Source of the DNA: CBDDLD01 sp965230605
GTDB taxonomy: Bacteria; Bacteroidota; Bacteroidia; Flavobacteriales; Flavobacteriaceae
Reading direction: 5' to 3'
Assembly: GCA_965230605.1 (NCBI GenBank)
Contig: CBDDLD010000004.1
Span: 62,001 to 126,000, forward strand
DNA: 64,000 nt
Shown here in pieces: positions 44,208 to 53,344 of the stretch; within the stretch, counting starts at the first letter, position 1; every line of letters begins with the position of its first letter. Below the pieces are notes generated by a model. It did not search any database, was not told where the DNA came from, and saw only the letters and a program-made list of their open reading frames with translations. Position numbers and translations under genes: made by a program.

Positions 44208-45143
44208 TTAATCTAAAGCTTTTATAAGTAACCAAGCTTCAGAATTATGGTCTTTACGAATTTGATATAACGCACGTTGAGCCTCTAACCTACTATTGTA
44301 GCTAGAATATACAACTTCATGTAAGCCATATCTGTTAACACCAATTTTTCGTGCCTTGTAGCCTTTAGCTCGTAACTGTTTTACTTTTTTATCTGAATTA
44401 GCTTCAATTCTAAAAGCTCCGGCAACTACATGGTATTTACCATACTGCTTTTCTACTTCTAATGTAGCACTAGGCAAGGGGTTGCTAATTATGAATGTAG
44501 CTTCTTGAACCTTAACATCCATTTGCTCATTAGCTTCTTCCTGAGCCATTTGATTATGCTCTTTCACGGTATTGCTGTAATAATTGGCACCATAACCTCC
44601 TAAGCCTAAAATAATAACAGCTGCTGCAGCGTATCTTATCCAAGTATTACTTCTGCGCTTTTCTGGTGTAAATGCAATAGGTGTTTTCTCTTCTATGATT
44701 TCGACACGCTCCTTATAAACCTCTCTTTTGATATCGCTAACATTAAAATGAGATAGCCCAAAAGCATCTCTCAGATAATTGATGTGATGAGAGGGTTCAA
44801 AGTTGATCTTTCCTTCAGTATTCAAAACAAATTCACCTACATTCTGAAAATTTATAGTCTCACCTTCGGTAAGATATGATTTGATGGACTTCACTTGCTT
44901 TGCTATTTTTTCAACAGCTAATTGATAAGGGATTTTTTCAACTTCAGCAATATAATTCCCTAGTAAGCCATCATTATGCTGTAATTGCTCATTGAATGAA
45001 ATGACCTTCTTAGGCGGATAAAACGTATGGGTAGAATCATGCAATTTTGCAGACACACGCTGTGTTAAAAAAGCACCAAACTCCGGAACGGTAACACAGT
45101 CGTACCTGTATAATAAATCGCTTATGTATGTTTCTAACTGCAT
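44208..45143 (-). CDS. HU-like/SPOR-domain membrane protein
   Basis: From ATG 45143 the protein has 311 residues. An N-terminal HU/CCDC81-type domain (LETYISDLLYRYDCVTVPEF) leads to a single membrane helix near 170-190. A C-terminal SPOR domain (about 235-310) contains YHVVAGAFR and a Q-R-AL pattern. SPOR domains bind denuded peptidoglycan at division sites, so the protein probably links the cytosolic HU-like part to septal wall. This architecture is common in Bacteroidetes. Confidence 0.85.
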   Translation of the reverse strand: MQLETYISDLLYRYDCVTVPEFGAFLTQRVSAKLHDSTHTFYPPKKVISFNEQLQHNDGLLGNYIAEVEKIPYQLAVEKIAKQVKSIKSYLTEGETINFQNVGEFVLNTEGKINFEPSHHINYLRDAFGLSHFNVSDIKREVYKERVEIIEEKTPIAFTPEKRRSNTWIRYAAAAVIILGLGGYGANYYSNTVKEHNQMAQEEANEQMDVKVQEATFIISNPLPSATLEVEKQYGKYHVVAGAFRIEANSDKKVKQLRAKGYKARKIGVNRYGLHEVVYSSYNSRLEAQRALYQIRKDHNSEAWLLIKALD

Positions 45144-45247
45144 AAAGAACAAATTTAAAAATTTTTGTTTCAGAAATTAATATCACGGGGTTTAGTTATT
45201 AACATCGGAAAAATTGCTTTCTTGTAACTCAAAATCAACCCCTTATC

Positions 45248-46351
45248 ATGACCGAACAAGATCTAATCTATGCGATTGCATTACAAAATACACCCAGAAT
45301 TGGAGCTACAACAGCTAAAAAACTGATCTCATATTGTGGTTCTGCCAAAGAAGTTTTAAAGTCTAAAAAGCAAAGCTTACTCAATATTGATGGTATTGGG
45401 GAAGCTACTGTAAAAGGCCTTTTTGATAAGCACCATCTTATTGAAGCTGAAAAAGAAATCCAGTTTATAAAAACGCATAATGTAAGTGCACTTTACTTTA
45501 CTGATAGCGATTATCCGGAACGCTTAAAAGAATGTTTAGATGGGCCAATTGTGTTATTTCAGAAGGGAAACATCAATATGCAAAATAAGCCTATTATAAG
45601 TGTTGTGGGGACAAGGAAGATTACTACTAACGGAAAGGTGTTTTGTGAGAAGCTTATAGAACAACTTGCTATATATAACCCCATTATTGTTTCAGGTTTT
45701 GCCTATGGTACAGATATTACAGCTCAAAAAGCGGCGATTAAGAATAACTTGCAAACCATAGGTTGTCTAGCGCATGGCCTTGATCAGGTGTACCCTAAAG
45801 CACACAAGAAATATGTCAGTAGTATAGAAAAGTATGGGGGCTTTTATACAGATTTTTCAAGCAATGCAGCATTTGAAAGAAATAACTTTTTAAAGCGAAA
45901 TCGAATTATTGCAGGTATAAGTGAAGCCACAATTGTTATAGAATCAGCCGAGAAAGGAGGGAGCCTTGTTACTGCAGATATTGCAAACTCATATAATAGA
46001 GAAGTTTTTGCAGTACCTGGTAGAACAACAGATAGTCAAAGCATAGGGTGTAACAACTTAATTAAATCCCAAAGAGCACACCTGCTATCTAATCCTTTAG
46101 ACATTCCATATTTATTGAATTGGCAACTAGAGCCTGAAATTAAAGCACCTCTACAAAAACAGTTATTTGTTGAATTAGATTCTGAAGAAAAAAAGATTTA
46201 CAACTATCTTAATTCACAAGGGAAAACACTATTAGATAGCATTGCTATTGATTGTGATATTCCTAGCTATAAAGCGGCTAGTGTACTTTTAAATATGGAG
46301 CTCAAGGGTGTGGTTAGACCCTTACCAGGAAAATTATTTGAATTGACTTAA
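45248..46351 (+). CDS. dprA: DNA-processing protein DprA
   Basis: The 367-residue protein has an N-terminal helix-hairpin-helix part (IDGIGEATVKG near 49-59). The Rossmann-like DprA core has SVVGTRKITTNG, SGFAYGTDITAQ, the FLKRNRIIAGISEATIVIE region and GGSLVTADIAN. A winged-helix C-terminus ends it. DprA loads RecA on incoming single-stranded DNA in natural transformation. The end overlaps the convergent trpS by four bases. Confidence 0.95.
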   Translation: MTEQDLIYAIALQNTPRIGATTAKKLISYCGSAKEVLKSKKQSLLNIDGIGEATVKGLFDKHHLIEAEKEIQFIKTHNVSALYFTDSDYPERLKECLDGPIVLFQKGNINMQNKPIISVVGTRKITTNGKVFCEKLIEQLAIYNPIIVSGFAYGTDITAQKAAIKNNLQTIGCLAHGLDQVYPKAHKKYVSSIEKYGGFYTDFSSNAAFERNNFLKRNRIIAGISEATIVIESAEKGGSLVTADIANSYNREVFAVPGRTTDSQSIGCNNLIKSQRAHLLSNPLDIPYLLNWQLEPEIKAPLQKQLFVELDSEEKKIYNYLNSQGKTLLDSIAIDCDIPSYKAASVLLNMELKGVVRPLPGKLFELT

Positions 46352-47316
46352 TAGCCTACTTTTGCTCTAACACGTTTTAAGACATCATTTGCTACTAGTT
46401 TTGCTTTAGCAGCACCTATAGCTAAGGCTTTATCCACCTCTTCTAAATGATTTATGTAGTAATCGTAGCGCTCTCTAGGGGTCTTAAATACCTCAAGAAT
46501 AAGTTCAAATAAAGCCTGCTTAGCGTGCCCATAACCATAACCGCCTTTTTCATAATTGACTTTCATGGTCTCTATAGCCTCTGGCGTAGCCATTAGTTTA
46601 TATAACGCAAAACAATTACAGGTCTCCCAGTCTTTAGGATCTTCTAAAGGCGTGCTATCGGTTTGTATAGACATTACCTGTTTACGCAGTTTCTTTTCCG
46701 GTAAGAAAATATTAATAATATTGCCTTTACTTTTACTCATTTTCTCACCATCCGTACCGGGAACAAGCATGGTTTCCTTTTGTACATCTGCTTTGGGAAG
46801 TACAAAGGTGTCTCCCATTTTTGCGTGAAATCTAGAAGCAACACTACGAGTCATTTCTATATGTTGTTCCTGATCTTTTCCAACCGGGATAATCTCTGCA
46901 TCATATAATAAAATATCAGCAGCCATTAGCATCGGATAGGTAAACAAACCACCATTTACATCATCTAAACGATCTGCTTTGTCTTTAAAACTATGAGCAA
47001 GTTCTAAGCGCTTAAAAGGGAAAAAGCAATTAAGATACCAAGCCAATTCAGTAACTTGTGGCACATCACTTTGTCTGTAGAAAACAGTATTGTCTATATC
47101 TAAACCAAAAGCTAACCATGCTGCTGCAGTAGAATAGGTGTTAGATCGTAAAGTTTCAGCATCTTTTATTTGAGTCAGGGAATGTAAATCTGCAATAAAT
47201 AGATATGAATCATTGTCTTTATTCTTAGACATTTCGATAGCCGGTAAAATGGCCCCTAATATGTTTCCTAAATGCGGGGTTCCTGTACTCTGAATTCCTG
47301 TAAGTATCCTTGCCAT
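46348..47316 (-). CDS. trpS: Tryptophanyl-tRNA synthetase
   Basis: The 322-residue protein has the class I motifs STGTPHLGNILG (HIGH-like) near 10-20 and GEKMSKSKGN (KMSKS) near 190-200, with LDDVNGGLFTYPMLMAADILLYD (cited as GLFTYPMLMAADILLYD). It charges tRNA-Trp. A -7-like element (minus TACCTTTG, 47365-47372) precedes it. It is divergent from plsC. Confidence 0.97.
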   Translation of the reverse strand: MARILTGIQSTGTPHLGNILGAILPAIEMSKNKDNDSYLFIADLHSLTQIKDAETLRSNTYSTAAAWLAFGLDIDNTVFYRQSDVPQVTELAWYLNCFFPFKRLELAHSFKDKADRLDDVNGGLFTYPMLMAADILLYDAEIIPVGKDQEQHIEMTRSVASRFHAKMGDTFVLPKADVQKETMLVPGTDGEKMSKSKGNIINIFLPEKKLRKQVMSIQTDSTPLEDPKDWETCNCFALYKLMATPEAIETMKVNYEKGGYGYGHAKQALFELILEVFKTPRERYDYYINHLEEVDKALAIGAAKAKLVANDVLKRVRAKVGY

Positions 47317-47418
47317 AATCGATTCCCAAAAGAGGGATTGCGGTTTTAAATATTAAATAGTCAACAAAGGTAAATCTTTTGCTAAAACTATTGAATTTAA
47401 TTGCCTAGTTTTGACCTC

Positions 47419-48156
47419 GTGATACTTTTTAAGTACATATTCTGGATTTTTTATCGCATATGGTTCTATGTATTGGTCGCATTGCCGATCATTGTTTTGT
47501 TTCCCATACTGATTATAATCATCTCTAGAGAACAGTGGTATCCTCATTTCTTTAAAGTAGCTAGGCTGTGGGCCAAGTTTATACTAGCCGGTATGGGGCT
47601 TCCTTATAAAATTATTAAAGAGGAAAAACCGAAAAAAGGAAAAAGTTACATGTTTGTGGCCAATCATACATCTATGACAGATATTATGCTGATGCTGGCT
47701 ACCGTTAAAAACCCCTTTGTATTTGTTGGTAAAAAAGAACTTGCCAAAATCCCGCTGTTCGGCTTCTTTTACAAACGCACATGTATTTTGGTAGATCGAA
47801 GTAGTGCTAAAAGTAGACATGCTGTCTATTTAAGAGCTCAAAAACGACTAAAACAGGGCCTGAGCATTTGCATTTTTCCAGAAGGCGGTGTTCCTAATCC
47901 AGAAGTCGTTTTAGATCAATTTAAAGATGGTGCTTTTAGATTGGCATTAGACCATCAGATACCAATTGTACCATTAACATTCTTTGACAATAAAAAGCGA
48001 TTCCCGTTTAGCTTCTTTAGCGGAGGTCCGGGGTTAATGAGAGTAAAAATACATCGCTTTATTCAAACCCAAGGTTTAGATACTAAAGCTACAAAGGAAC
48101 TAAGTGATAAAGCACGACAAGTGATCTTAAATCAGTTAGAAACTGGCTATAAATAA
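47419..48156 (+). CDS. plsC: 1-acyl-sn-glycerol-3-phosphate acyltransferase
   Basis: The protein has an N-terminal membrane helix (LVALPIIVLFPILIII), the catalytic NHTSMTD motif (NHx4D) and the FPEGG acceptor-binding motif with the preceding LVDRSSAKSRHA segment. It transfers an acyl chain to lysophosphatidate. The start is uncertain: GTG 47419 gives MILFKYIFW, close to relatives, while TTG 47401 adds six residues. A TAGTTTTG box at 47406-47413 would favour the later one if it is a promoter. Confidence 0.9.
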   Translation: MILFKYIFWIFYRIWFYVLVALPIIVLFPILIIIISREQWYPHFFKVARLWAKFILAGMGLPYKIIKEEKPKKGKSYMFVANHTSMTDIMLMLATVKNPFVFVGKKELAKIPLFGFFYKRTCILVDRSSAKSRHAVYLRAQKRLKQGLSICIFPEGGVPNPEVVLDQFKDGAFRLALDHQIPIVPLTFFDNKKRFPFSFFSGGPGLMRVKIHRFIQTQGLDTKATKELSDKARQVILNQLETGYK

Positions 48157-48157
48157 A

Positions 48158-48190
48158 AAAAAAGTCGCTCTCGGCACAAGAGCGACTTTT
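48158..48190. terminator. Bidirectional intrinsic terminator between plsC and the barrel fusion gene
   Basis: An AAAAGTCGCTCT / AGAGCGACTTTT inverted repeat with a seven-base loop has A-rich sequence on the left and T-rich on the right, so it can end transcripts from both sides. It lies between convergent genes. Confidence 0.88.
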
Positions 48191-48255
48191 AACAGTCATT
48201 GCTTCATCATTGCTTAAAATACGTTGCAATAACTAATCTAACCAACTAAAAAAAC

Positions 48256-49812
48256 CTAAAACTTAAAACTTAAGCCTGTATATACACCAATAAAGAATGG
48301 CTGAAAATCACCAGTCGTATTATTAAATGTATTTATTTGATACTTGAACGTAGGTTCAAGATGAATATTAAATCGTTTAGAAATTCCATAGTCTATACCT
48401 ACACCAAAATTGGCACTATAGCTTGTGCTGTTGACATTATTAGCCTCTCCAATTAATGTACTATTCCCTTCTATGTCAGCATAAATTTCATTCTTGTTTA
48501 GGAAGAATGTACTAAAGCCACCAATAAGGTTGACACCTAATTTCTTATCAACTAAACGGTATTCCATCTCCAGAGGAACCTCTACAAATCCTAGACGTTG
48601 ATCTAAGGCTCCTTCAAATTTAGTGTTAACTAATTCTGGGATAGATGATCTATTTAAAGTTTCAGAACTAATGATAGAAAGTGCTTGTTCATTACCTCTA
48701 AACGATATGTTCTCAATTTGAGAACTACTTCCTCTAGCCTGAGCATCAGCTCCAGTAAAAACCAAGACATTATTGGTTGCATAGCTGAGGTCTACTCTAT
48801 GGATTCCGGCTCTAACTTTTAACCTGTCATTTATAGCATAGCTACCATTAATACCATAACTCATGTTAATATCACTATCCTTCGAGTTTTGGTTAAATTG
48901 ACTATGAATAGATGATCCTTGACCAAACGAACTAAAATAAACAGGCGCCACATTTGGTGAAATGCTCCACCTGTTTAGTTCTGTCTCTTTTTCTTTTTCA
49001 TTAATATTTTCTGATTGTTCTGCTATAGCATCTTCAATAGATTGGTCTTTAACCAAATCCTTTTCAGAAATTATAGCATCATTGTTTAGAGAGTCTGTTT
49101 TAGTCGTATTTGTATTTTCAGTATTCTTTGGGTCTAATAAAACAGTGGCGTTTTCTTTGTTTTGAGAAGATTTGATTAAATCCTTCATTTCTGCCTCAGT
49201 TTTGGTCGATAGCTTCGTATTAGTATCTGCAGAATTACGCTTGTTATTAGATGCAAGAGTTTCACCTTTTTGTTTTTGATTGTTAATCAATTGGGAGTTG
49301 TTTCTGTTTTTAACACGATTATCTGAATCTGTTTTTACAACAGCATCTCCAAAATTGTCTTTTTCCTTGATAATAGAATTAGATTTTTTCTTAATCCCAT
49401 CTTTATTAGACTCATTAGAGTTTTCAGAAGTATTTATATAGTCTTTATTTTCATCTTCAGAGGCAACTTCGTCAGTGGTGCTATGATCAAAAATTGAAGT
49501 ATCTTCTGAAGAATCTTTGCCTTGTTTAGAATCTGTATCATTGCCATTATTTTGACGCTCAGGATTATTGGTGTCAACTACAGGTAGCGTATCGCTCTCT
49601 GTGGTATTAAATACAGCATTACCGATAGTGAACAAAAGCGCAAGTATAGCTGCTACACCTGCTACCCTCCACCAAATAGGAATGACACGACGTTTTTTCT
49701 TTTTGTTGTGCAGTTCGTCACTGATGCGAGTCCACATAGCATCATCAGGCATAACATCGAAATCTTTAAATTTCTCCTGAAAAAGTCTATCTATGTTTTT
49801 TTTATCACTCAT
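48256..49812 (-). CDS. Anti-sigma-like protein fused to an outer-membrane beta-barrel
   Basis: The 518-residue protein has three parts. Residues 1-43 are a cytosolic segment (IDRLFQEKFKDFDVMPDDAMW) ending in basic KKKKRR. A membrane helix lies at about 46-66. Then comes a long Asn/Asp/Ser/Lys/Thr-rich linker (about 70-280) and a C-terminal beta-barrel (about 285-518, starting NRWSISPNVAPVYFSSFGQG and ending in aromatic GLSFKF). It starts one base after the ECF sigma gene ends (49814). The N-terminal part probably restrains the sigma factor, and the barrel resembles PorT-like outer-membrane domains. The layout implies a chain spanning inner membrane, periplasm and outer membrane. Confidence 0.8.
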   Translation of the reverse strand: MSDKKNIDRLFQEKFKDFDVMPDDAMWTRISDELHNKKKKRRVIPIWWRVAGVAAILALLFTIGNAVFNTTESDTLPVVDTNNPERQNNGNDTDSKQGKDSSEDTSIFDHSTTDEVASEDENKDYINTSENSNESNKDGIKKKSNSIIKEKDNFGDAVVKTDSDNRVKNRNNSQLINNQKQKGETLASNNKRNSADTNTKLSTKTEAEMKDLIKSSQNKENATVLLDPKNTENTNTTKTDSLNNDAIISEKDLVKDQSIEDAIAEQSENINEKEKETELNRWSISPNVAPVYFSSFGQGSSIHSQFNQNSKDSDINMSYGINGSYAINDRLKVRAGIHRVDLSYATNNVLVFTGADAQARGSSSQIENISFRGNEQALSIISSETLNRSSIPELVNTKFEGALDQRLGFVEVPLEMEYRLVDKKLGVNLIGGFSTFFLNKNEIYADIEGNSTLIGEANNVNSTSYSANFGVGIDYGISKRFNIHLEPTFKYQINTFNNTTGDFQPFFIGVYTGLSFKF

Positions 49813-49813
49813 T

Positions 49814-50356
49814 TTATAATGATTGCGAATTTGAATTCGCCTTATAAGCTTCTATTTTCTCTTTTAATATTAATCTAGCCCTAGCTAAATTAGATTTTGA
49901 GGTGCCTTGCGAGATGTTTAACATGTTACTAATCTCTTTATGAGAATAGCCATCTAACGCATAGAGGTTAAAAACCAACCGATACCTGTCTGGTAAGCCT
50001 TGGATGATTTGCAATAAATAATCTATCGATATGTCATCATCTTCGATATCTACAGTCACATCTTCTATGGCATCTTCATTAATGATATCAAAAACACCAA
50101 CAGACCTGTATCTTTGTAATGCTGTATTAATAGCAATACGTTTTATCCAACCTTCAAAAGAACCTTTGCCATTGTATTGTGTTATTTTACTAAAAATAGT
50201 CACAAACGCATCTTGCAGGTTGTCTTCTGCTTCAGCATGGCTTCTTGAATACTTAAGACAGAGCGAAAACAACTTACTCGCGTAGAGTTTGTATAATTGG
50301 CCCTGAGCTTTAGTATCATAATTTCTACAGTCATTTATGAGTCCGTCTAAACTCAC
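49814..50356 (-). CDS. ECF-type RNA polymerase sigma factor
   Basis: The 180-residue protein has region 2 with LCLKYSRSHAEAEDNLQDAFVTIF (key part AEDNLQDAFVTIF) and FEGWIKRIAINTALQRYR, and region 4 helix-turn-helix GYSHKEISNMLNISQGTSKSNL (core HKEISNMLNIS). These are typical of group 4 sigma factors. It is directly followed by the anti-sigma/barrel fusion gene and probably acts with it as an envelope-responsive switch. The regulon is not visible. An unrelated lipoprotein gene lies 32 bases upstream of its start on the same strand. Confidence 0.92.
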   Translation of the reverse strand: MSLDGLINDCRNYDTKAQGQLYKLYASKLFSLCLKYSRSHAEAEDNLQDAFVTIFSKITQYNGKGSFEGWIKRIAINTALQRYRSVGVFDIINEDAIEDVTVDIEDDDISIDYLLQIIQGLPDRYRLVFNLYALDGYSHKEISNMLNISQGTSKSNLARARLILKEKIEAYKANSNSQSL

Positions 50357-50388
50357 ATTTTATATTGTGTTAGTGTTAGTCTAAGTGT

Positions 50389-50799
50389 TTATTGCTCCAC
50401 AGGTATTTCTACAATGTGATACTGATCCACACCATTAATATCAGTTCCCTGATAAAATTTAAAGATGTGTAGACTGGTATTGTTAACCGTAAAATCAAAA
50501 CTTACTTCTGTAGCTTCGTTAAGTGGTGCACAATCAGAGTCTGTATAAACAGTATTAATTACTGCTATGGTTCTTTCATTCAAGTTGACCTGATAGAAAA
50601 AATCATTAAACTCATAACAGTCATTAGGCCTTATGTAGGTCATAGAGATTTGATAGGTCTCGCCAAATGTGAAAACACTTGGTGTGTCTACACTTTGTAT
50701 AGGTACAATTTCCGTAAAGAAATTTGGCGGATTGTCATTCTCAATGTTACATGAGTTCAATACGATTAGTGAAACAAATAATAATAAAAACTTCTTCAT
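50389..50799 (-). CDS. Unknown lipoprotein upstream of the ECF sigma gene
   Basis: The 136-residue protein has a lipoprotein signal (LNSC, Cys17) and a beta-sandwich-like mature part with two cysteines (DCYEFND and DSDCAPLNE) that could form a disulfide. I know of no named family. It lies on the same strand as the sigma/anti-sigma pair, 32 bases upstream, so it may share their transcript. A sensory or target role is speculation. Confidence 0.72.
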   Translation of the reverse strand: MKKFLLLFVSLIVLNSCNIENDNPPNFFTEIVPIQSVDTPSVFTFGETYQISMTYIRPNDCYEFNDFFYQVNLNERTIAVINTVYTDSDCAPLNEATEVSFDFTVNNTSLHIFKFYQGTDINGVDQYHIVEIPVEQ

Positions 50800-50871
50800 A
50801 AATTCGTGCTGTTAATCGATTTTTCAAATGGTAGATGCAAAAAGTGTGAAATGGTTGCGTCTAAAAATAAG

Positions 50872-50897
50872 AAATCCTGAAATTTTTTTCAGGATTT
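50872..50897 (-). terminator. Intrinsic terminator of recA
   Basis: Read on the minus strand, AAATCCTGAA pairs with TTCAGGATTT around an A-rich loop and is followed by a T-rich stretch (CTTATTTTT). It begins about ten bases after the recA stop. Confidence 0.82.
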
Positions 50898-50906
50898 GCG
50901 TTTTTT

Positions 50907-51914
50907 CTAGTCTTCATTGCCGTTTACAGCCTGTCTGACTTTATCTTCAAGCTCATCCATGAGCTCGGGGTTATCTTTAATCATGGTTTTGACAGCATCT
51001 CTACCCTGACCAAGCTTGGTATCATCATAGCTAAACCAAGAACCACTCTTTTTAATAATATTATGTTCTACCGCAACATCTAAAACCTCACCGACTTTAG
51101 ATACACCTTCACCATACATAATATCAAACTCAGCAGTTTTAAACGGAGGCGCTACTTTATTTTTTACAACCTTTACACGTGTCTTGTTCCCCATAACATC
51201 GCCGTTACTATTCTTAATCTGAGTAGAACGCCTGATGTCTAATCTCACAGAAGCGTAGAACTTCAAGGCATTACCCCCTGTGGTAGTTTCCGGGTTTCCA
51301 AACATAACACCAATCTTTTCTCTAAGCTGGTTAATGAAAATCATAGTACAATTGGTCTTGCTAATAGAAGCGGTAAGCTTTCTTAGTGCCTGAGACATTA
51401 AACGGGCGTGTAATCCCATTTTTGAGTCTCCCATTTCACCTTCAATTTCACTTTTAGGGGTTAAGGCTGCAACAGAGTCTACTACTATTATATCAATAGC
51501 CCCAGAACGCACAAGGTTATCTGCAATCTCTAAAGCTTGCTCACCGTGATCTGGCTGAGAAATAATTAAATTGTCTATATCAACACCTAGCTTTTCAGCA
51601 TAAAAACGGTCAAACGCATGTTCTGCATCAATAAATGCTGCTATTCCTCCTGCTTTTTGAGCTTCGGCAATAGCATGTAAGGTTAGTGTTGTTTTACCTG
51701 AAGACTCCGGACCATATATTTCTATGACCCTACCTCTTGGATATCCTCCTACACCTAAAGCAATATCTAAACCTAAAGAGCCAGATGAAATGGCATCAAT
51801 ATCTTCTATGGCTGCATCGCTCATCTTCATCACTGTACCCTTTCCATAGGCTTTATCTAGCTTATCTAACGTTAATTTTAAGGCTTTTAATTTTGCGTCT
51901 TTTTCACTACTCAT
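50907..51914 (-). CDS. recA: Recombinase RecA
   Basis: The 335-residue protein has Walker A GPESSGKT at 68-75, DIIVVDSVAALTPK as Walker B, and loops with MSQALRKLTAS and NQLREKIGVMFGNPETTTGG. It forms filaments on single-stranded DNA for recombination and SOS control. It carries the usual acidic C-terminus (ELEDKVRQAVNGNED). It is monocistronic with a terminator. No LexA-type operator was evident upstream. Confidence 0.98.
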   Translation of the reverse strand: MSSEKDAKLKALKLTLDKLDKAYGKGTVMKMSDAAIEDIDAISSGSLGLDIALGVGGYPRGRVIEIYGPESSGKTTLTLHAIAEAQKAGGIAAFIDAEHAFDRFYAEKLGVDIDNLIISQPDHGEQALEIADNLVRSGAIDIIVVDSVAALTPKSEIEGEMGDSKMGLHARLMSQALRKLTASISKTNCTMIFINQLREKIGVMFGNPETTTGGNALKFYASVRLDIRRSTQIKNSNGDVMGNKTRVKVVKNKVAPPFKTAEFDIMYGEGVSKVGEVLDVAVEHNIIKKSGSWFSYDDTKLGQGRDAVKTMIKDNPELMDELEDKVRQAVNGNED

Positions 51915-52068
51915 TATTCTGTTTTTCTTTTATTACTAGTGCAGCTAAAATACCATTTCTTTTTTCGTATTACAATTTTATGACGCAACCATTTTACACT
52001 TTTTGCATCTAATTAAAAAAAGGGAAAAAATTGCTATTTAGAAGTTTAGGTTTAAGTAAAACTCAAAG

Positions 52069-52097
52069 AAGCATCTTAATATCATTAAGGTGCTTTT
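52069..52097 (+). terminator. Orphan terminator-like hairpin between divergent recA and trhO
   Basis: AAGCATCTTAAT pairs with ATTAAGGTGCTT (12 pairs, one G-T) around a three-base loop, followed by six T. It lies upstream of the trhO promoter box, so it does not end or lead trhO; it may end an antisense or small RNA from the recA upstream region. The rest of the 260-base gap shows no ORF. Confidence 0.7.
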
Positions 52098-52133
52098 TTA
52101 TTACTGATAACTAGCGACTTCTATTAAAAAATG

Positions 52134-52141
52134 TACATTTG
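52134..52141 (+). promoter_or_regulatory. Putative -7 promoter element of trhO
   Basis: TACATTTG fits TAnnTTTG and lies 33 bases before the trhO ATG. No clear TTG at -33 was found. Confidence 0.45.
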
Positions 52142-52174
52142 CAAAAAATTCTTTAACCTTAAAAATAGTATAGC

Positions 52175-53233
52175 ATGCAACTGTACAATACTTTGAGCGC
52201 TAAAGAAAGAGAAGCCCTTATTGAAAAGGCTGGTAAAGAACGCCTGACGATCTCTTTCTATCAATACGCCAATATCGAAAATCCGAAAGCCTTTAGAGAC
52301 ACTATGTTTTTAGCATGGGACCAATTAGATGTCCTGGGTAGAATTTATATTGCTTCAGAAGGAATAAATGCTCAGCTTTCTGTTCCGGCAGACAATTTTA
52401 ATGCTTTTAAAACGCACTTAGACACCGTTTCGTTTCTGAAAGATATCAGACTAAACATTGCAATAGAACATGATAATTTTTCTTTTCTAAAATTAAAAGT
52501 CAAAGTGAGAGATAAGATCGTAGCTGATGGTTTAAATGACGACAGTTTTGATGTAACAGATAAAGGTGTTCATGTCAATGCAGAAAGGTTTAATGACCTT
52601 ATTGAAGACCCTGATACCGTGTTGGTAGATATGCGAAATCATTATGAAAGTGAAATAGGGCACTTTAAGAATGCGATAACTCCAGATGTGGATACGTTTA
52701 GGGAGTCTTTACCCATCATTGAAGAAGACCTTAAAGAACATAAAGAAGATAAAAACCTAGTCATGTATTGCACAGGAGGTATCAGATGTGAAAAAGCAAG
52801 TGCATATTATAAACATAGAGGATTTAAAAATGTATTCCAACTAGAAGGTGGGATTATAAATTATGTAAGACAGGTCGAAGAGAAAGGCCTGGAAAATAAA
52901 TTCATTGGTAAAAACTTTGTGTTTGATGATCGTCGATCAGAACGAATTACTGAAGATGTTATAGCTCATTGTCATCAATGTGGTAAACCTGCTGACACGC
53001 ACACCAATTGTGCTAATGAAGCCTGCCATTTACTATTCATACAATGCGATGAATGCAAAGAAGCTATGGAGAATTGCTGTTCTTCAACTTGTATGGAGAT
53101 TAACAGACTACCATATGAAGAGCAGAAGGCATTAAGAAAAGGCCAAGGTAACAGCAATGATATTTTCAAAAAAGGTAGAGCAGACCATTTACCCTATAAA
53201 AAAGATTTGAGGAATATATTCGACTCGCTTTAA
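52175..53233 (+). CDS. trhO: tRNA uridine 5-oxyacetate/hydroxylation rhodanese (TrhO/YceA-like)
   Basis: The 352-residue protein has an N-terminal YceA domain (SFYQYANI, SEGINAQLSVP). A rhodanese domain with MYCTGGIRCEKAS (active-site Cys near 196) and a C-terminal cysteine-rich region (CHQCGKPADTHTNC, CDECKEAMENCCSSTC) that may bind zinc complete it. The family hydroxylates U34 of some tRNAs independently of oxygen. It is a single gene. Confidence 0.92.
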   Translation: MQLYNTLSAKEREALIEKAGKERLTISFYQYANIENPKAFRDTMFLAWDQLDVLGRIYIASEGINAQLSVPADNFNAFKTHLDTVSFLKDIRLNIAIEHDNFSFLKLKVKVRDKIVADGLNDDSFDVTDKGVHVNAERFNDLIEDPDTVLVDMRNHYESEIGHFKNAITPDVDTFRESLPIIEEDLKEHKEDKNLVMYCTGGIRCEKASAYYKHRGFKNVFQLEGGIINYVRQVEEKGLENKFIGKNFVFDDRRSERITEDVIAHCHQCGKPADTHTNCANEACHLLFIQCDECKEAMENCCSSTCMEINRLPYEEQKALRKGQGNSNDIFKKGRADHLPYKKDLRNIFDSL

Positions 53234-53344
53234 AAGAAACCTACAAGTAGTTTTATCCACAAATAGTTTTATCTTTACTTTTTAAATAAATATGAATCCA
53301 AAACTCTGGCTTTATTCAGCTAAGAGGTATTATATATATAATTT

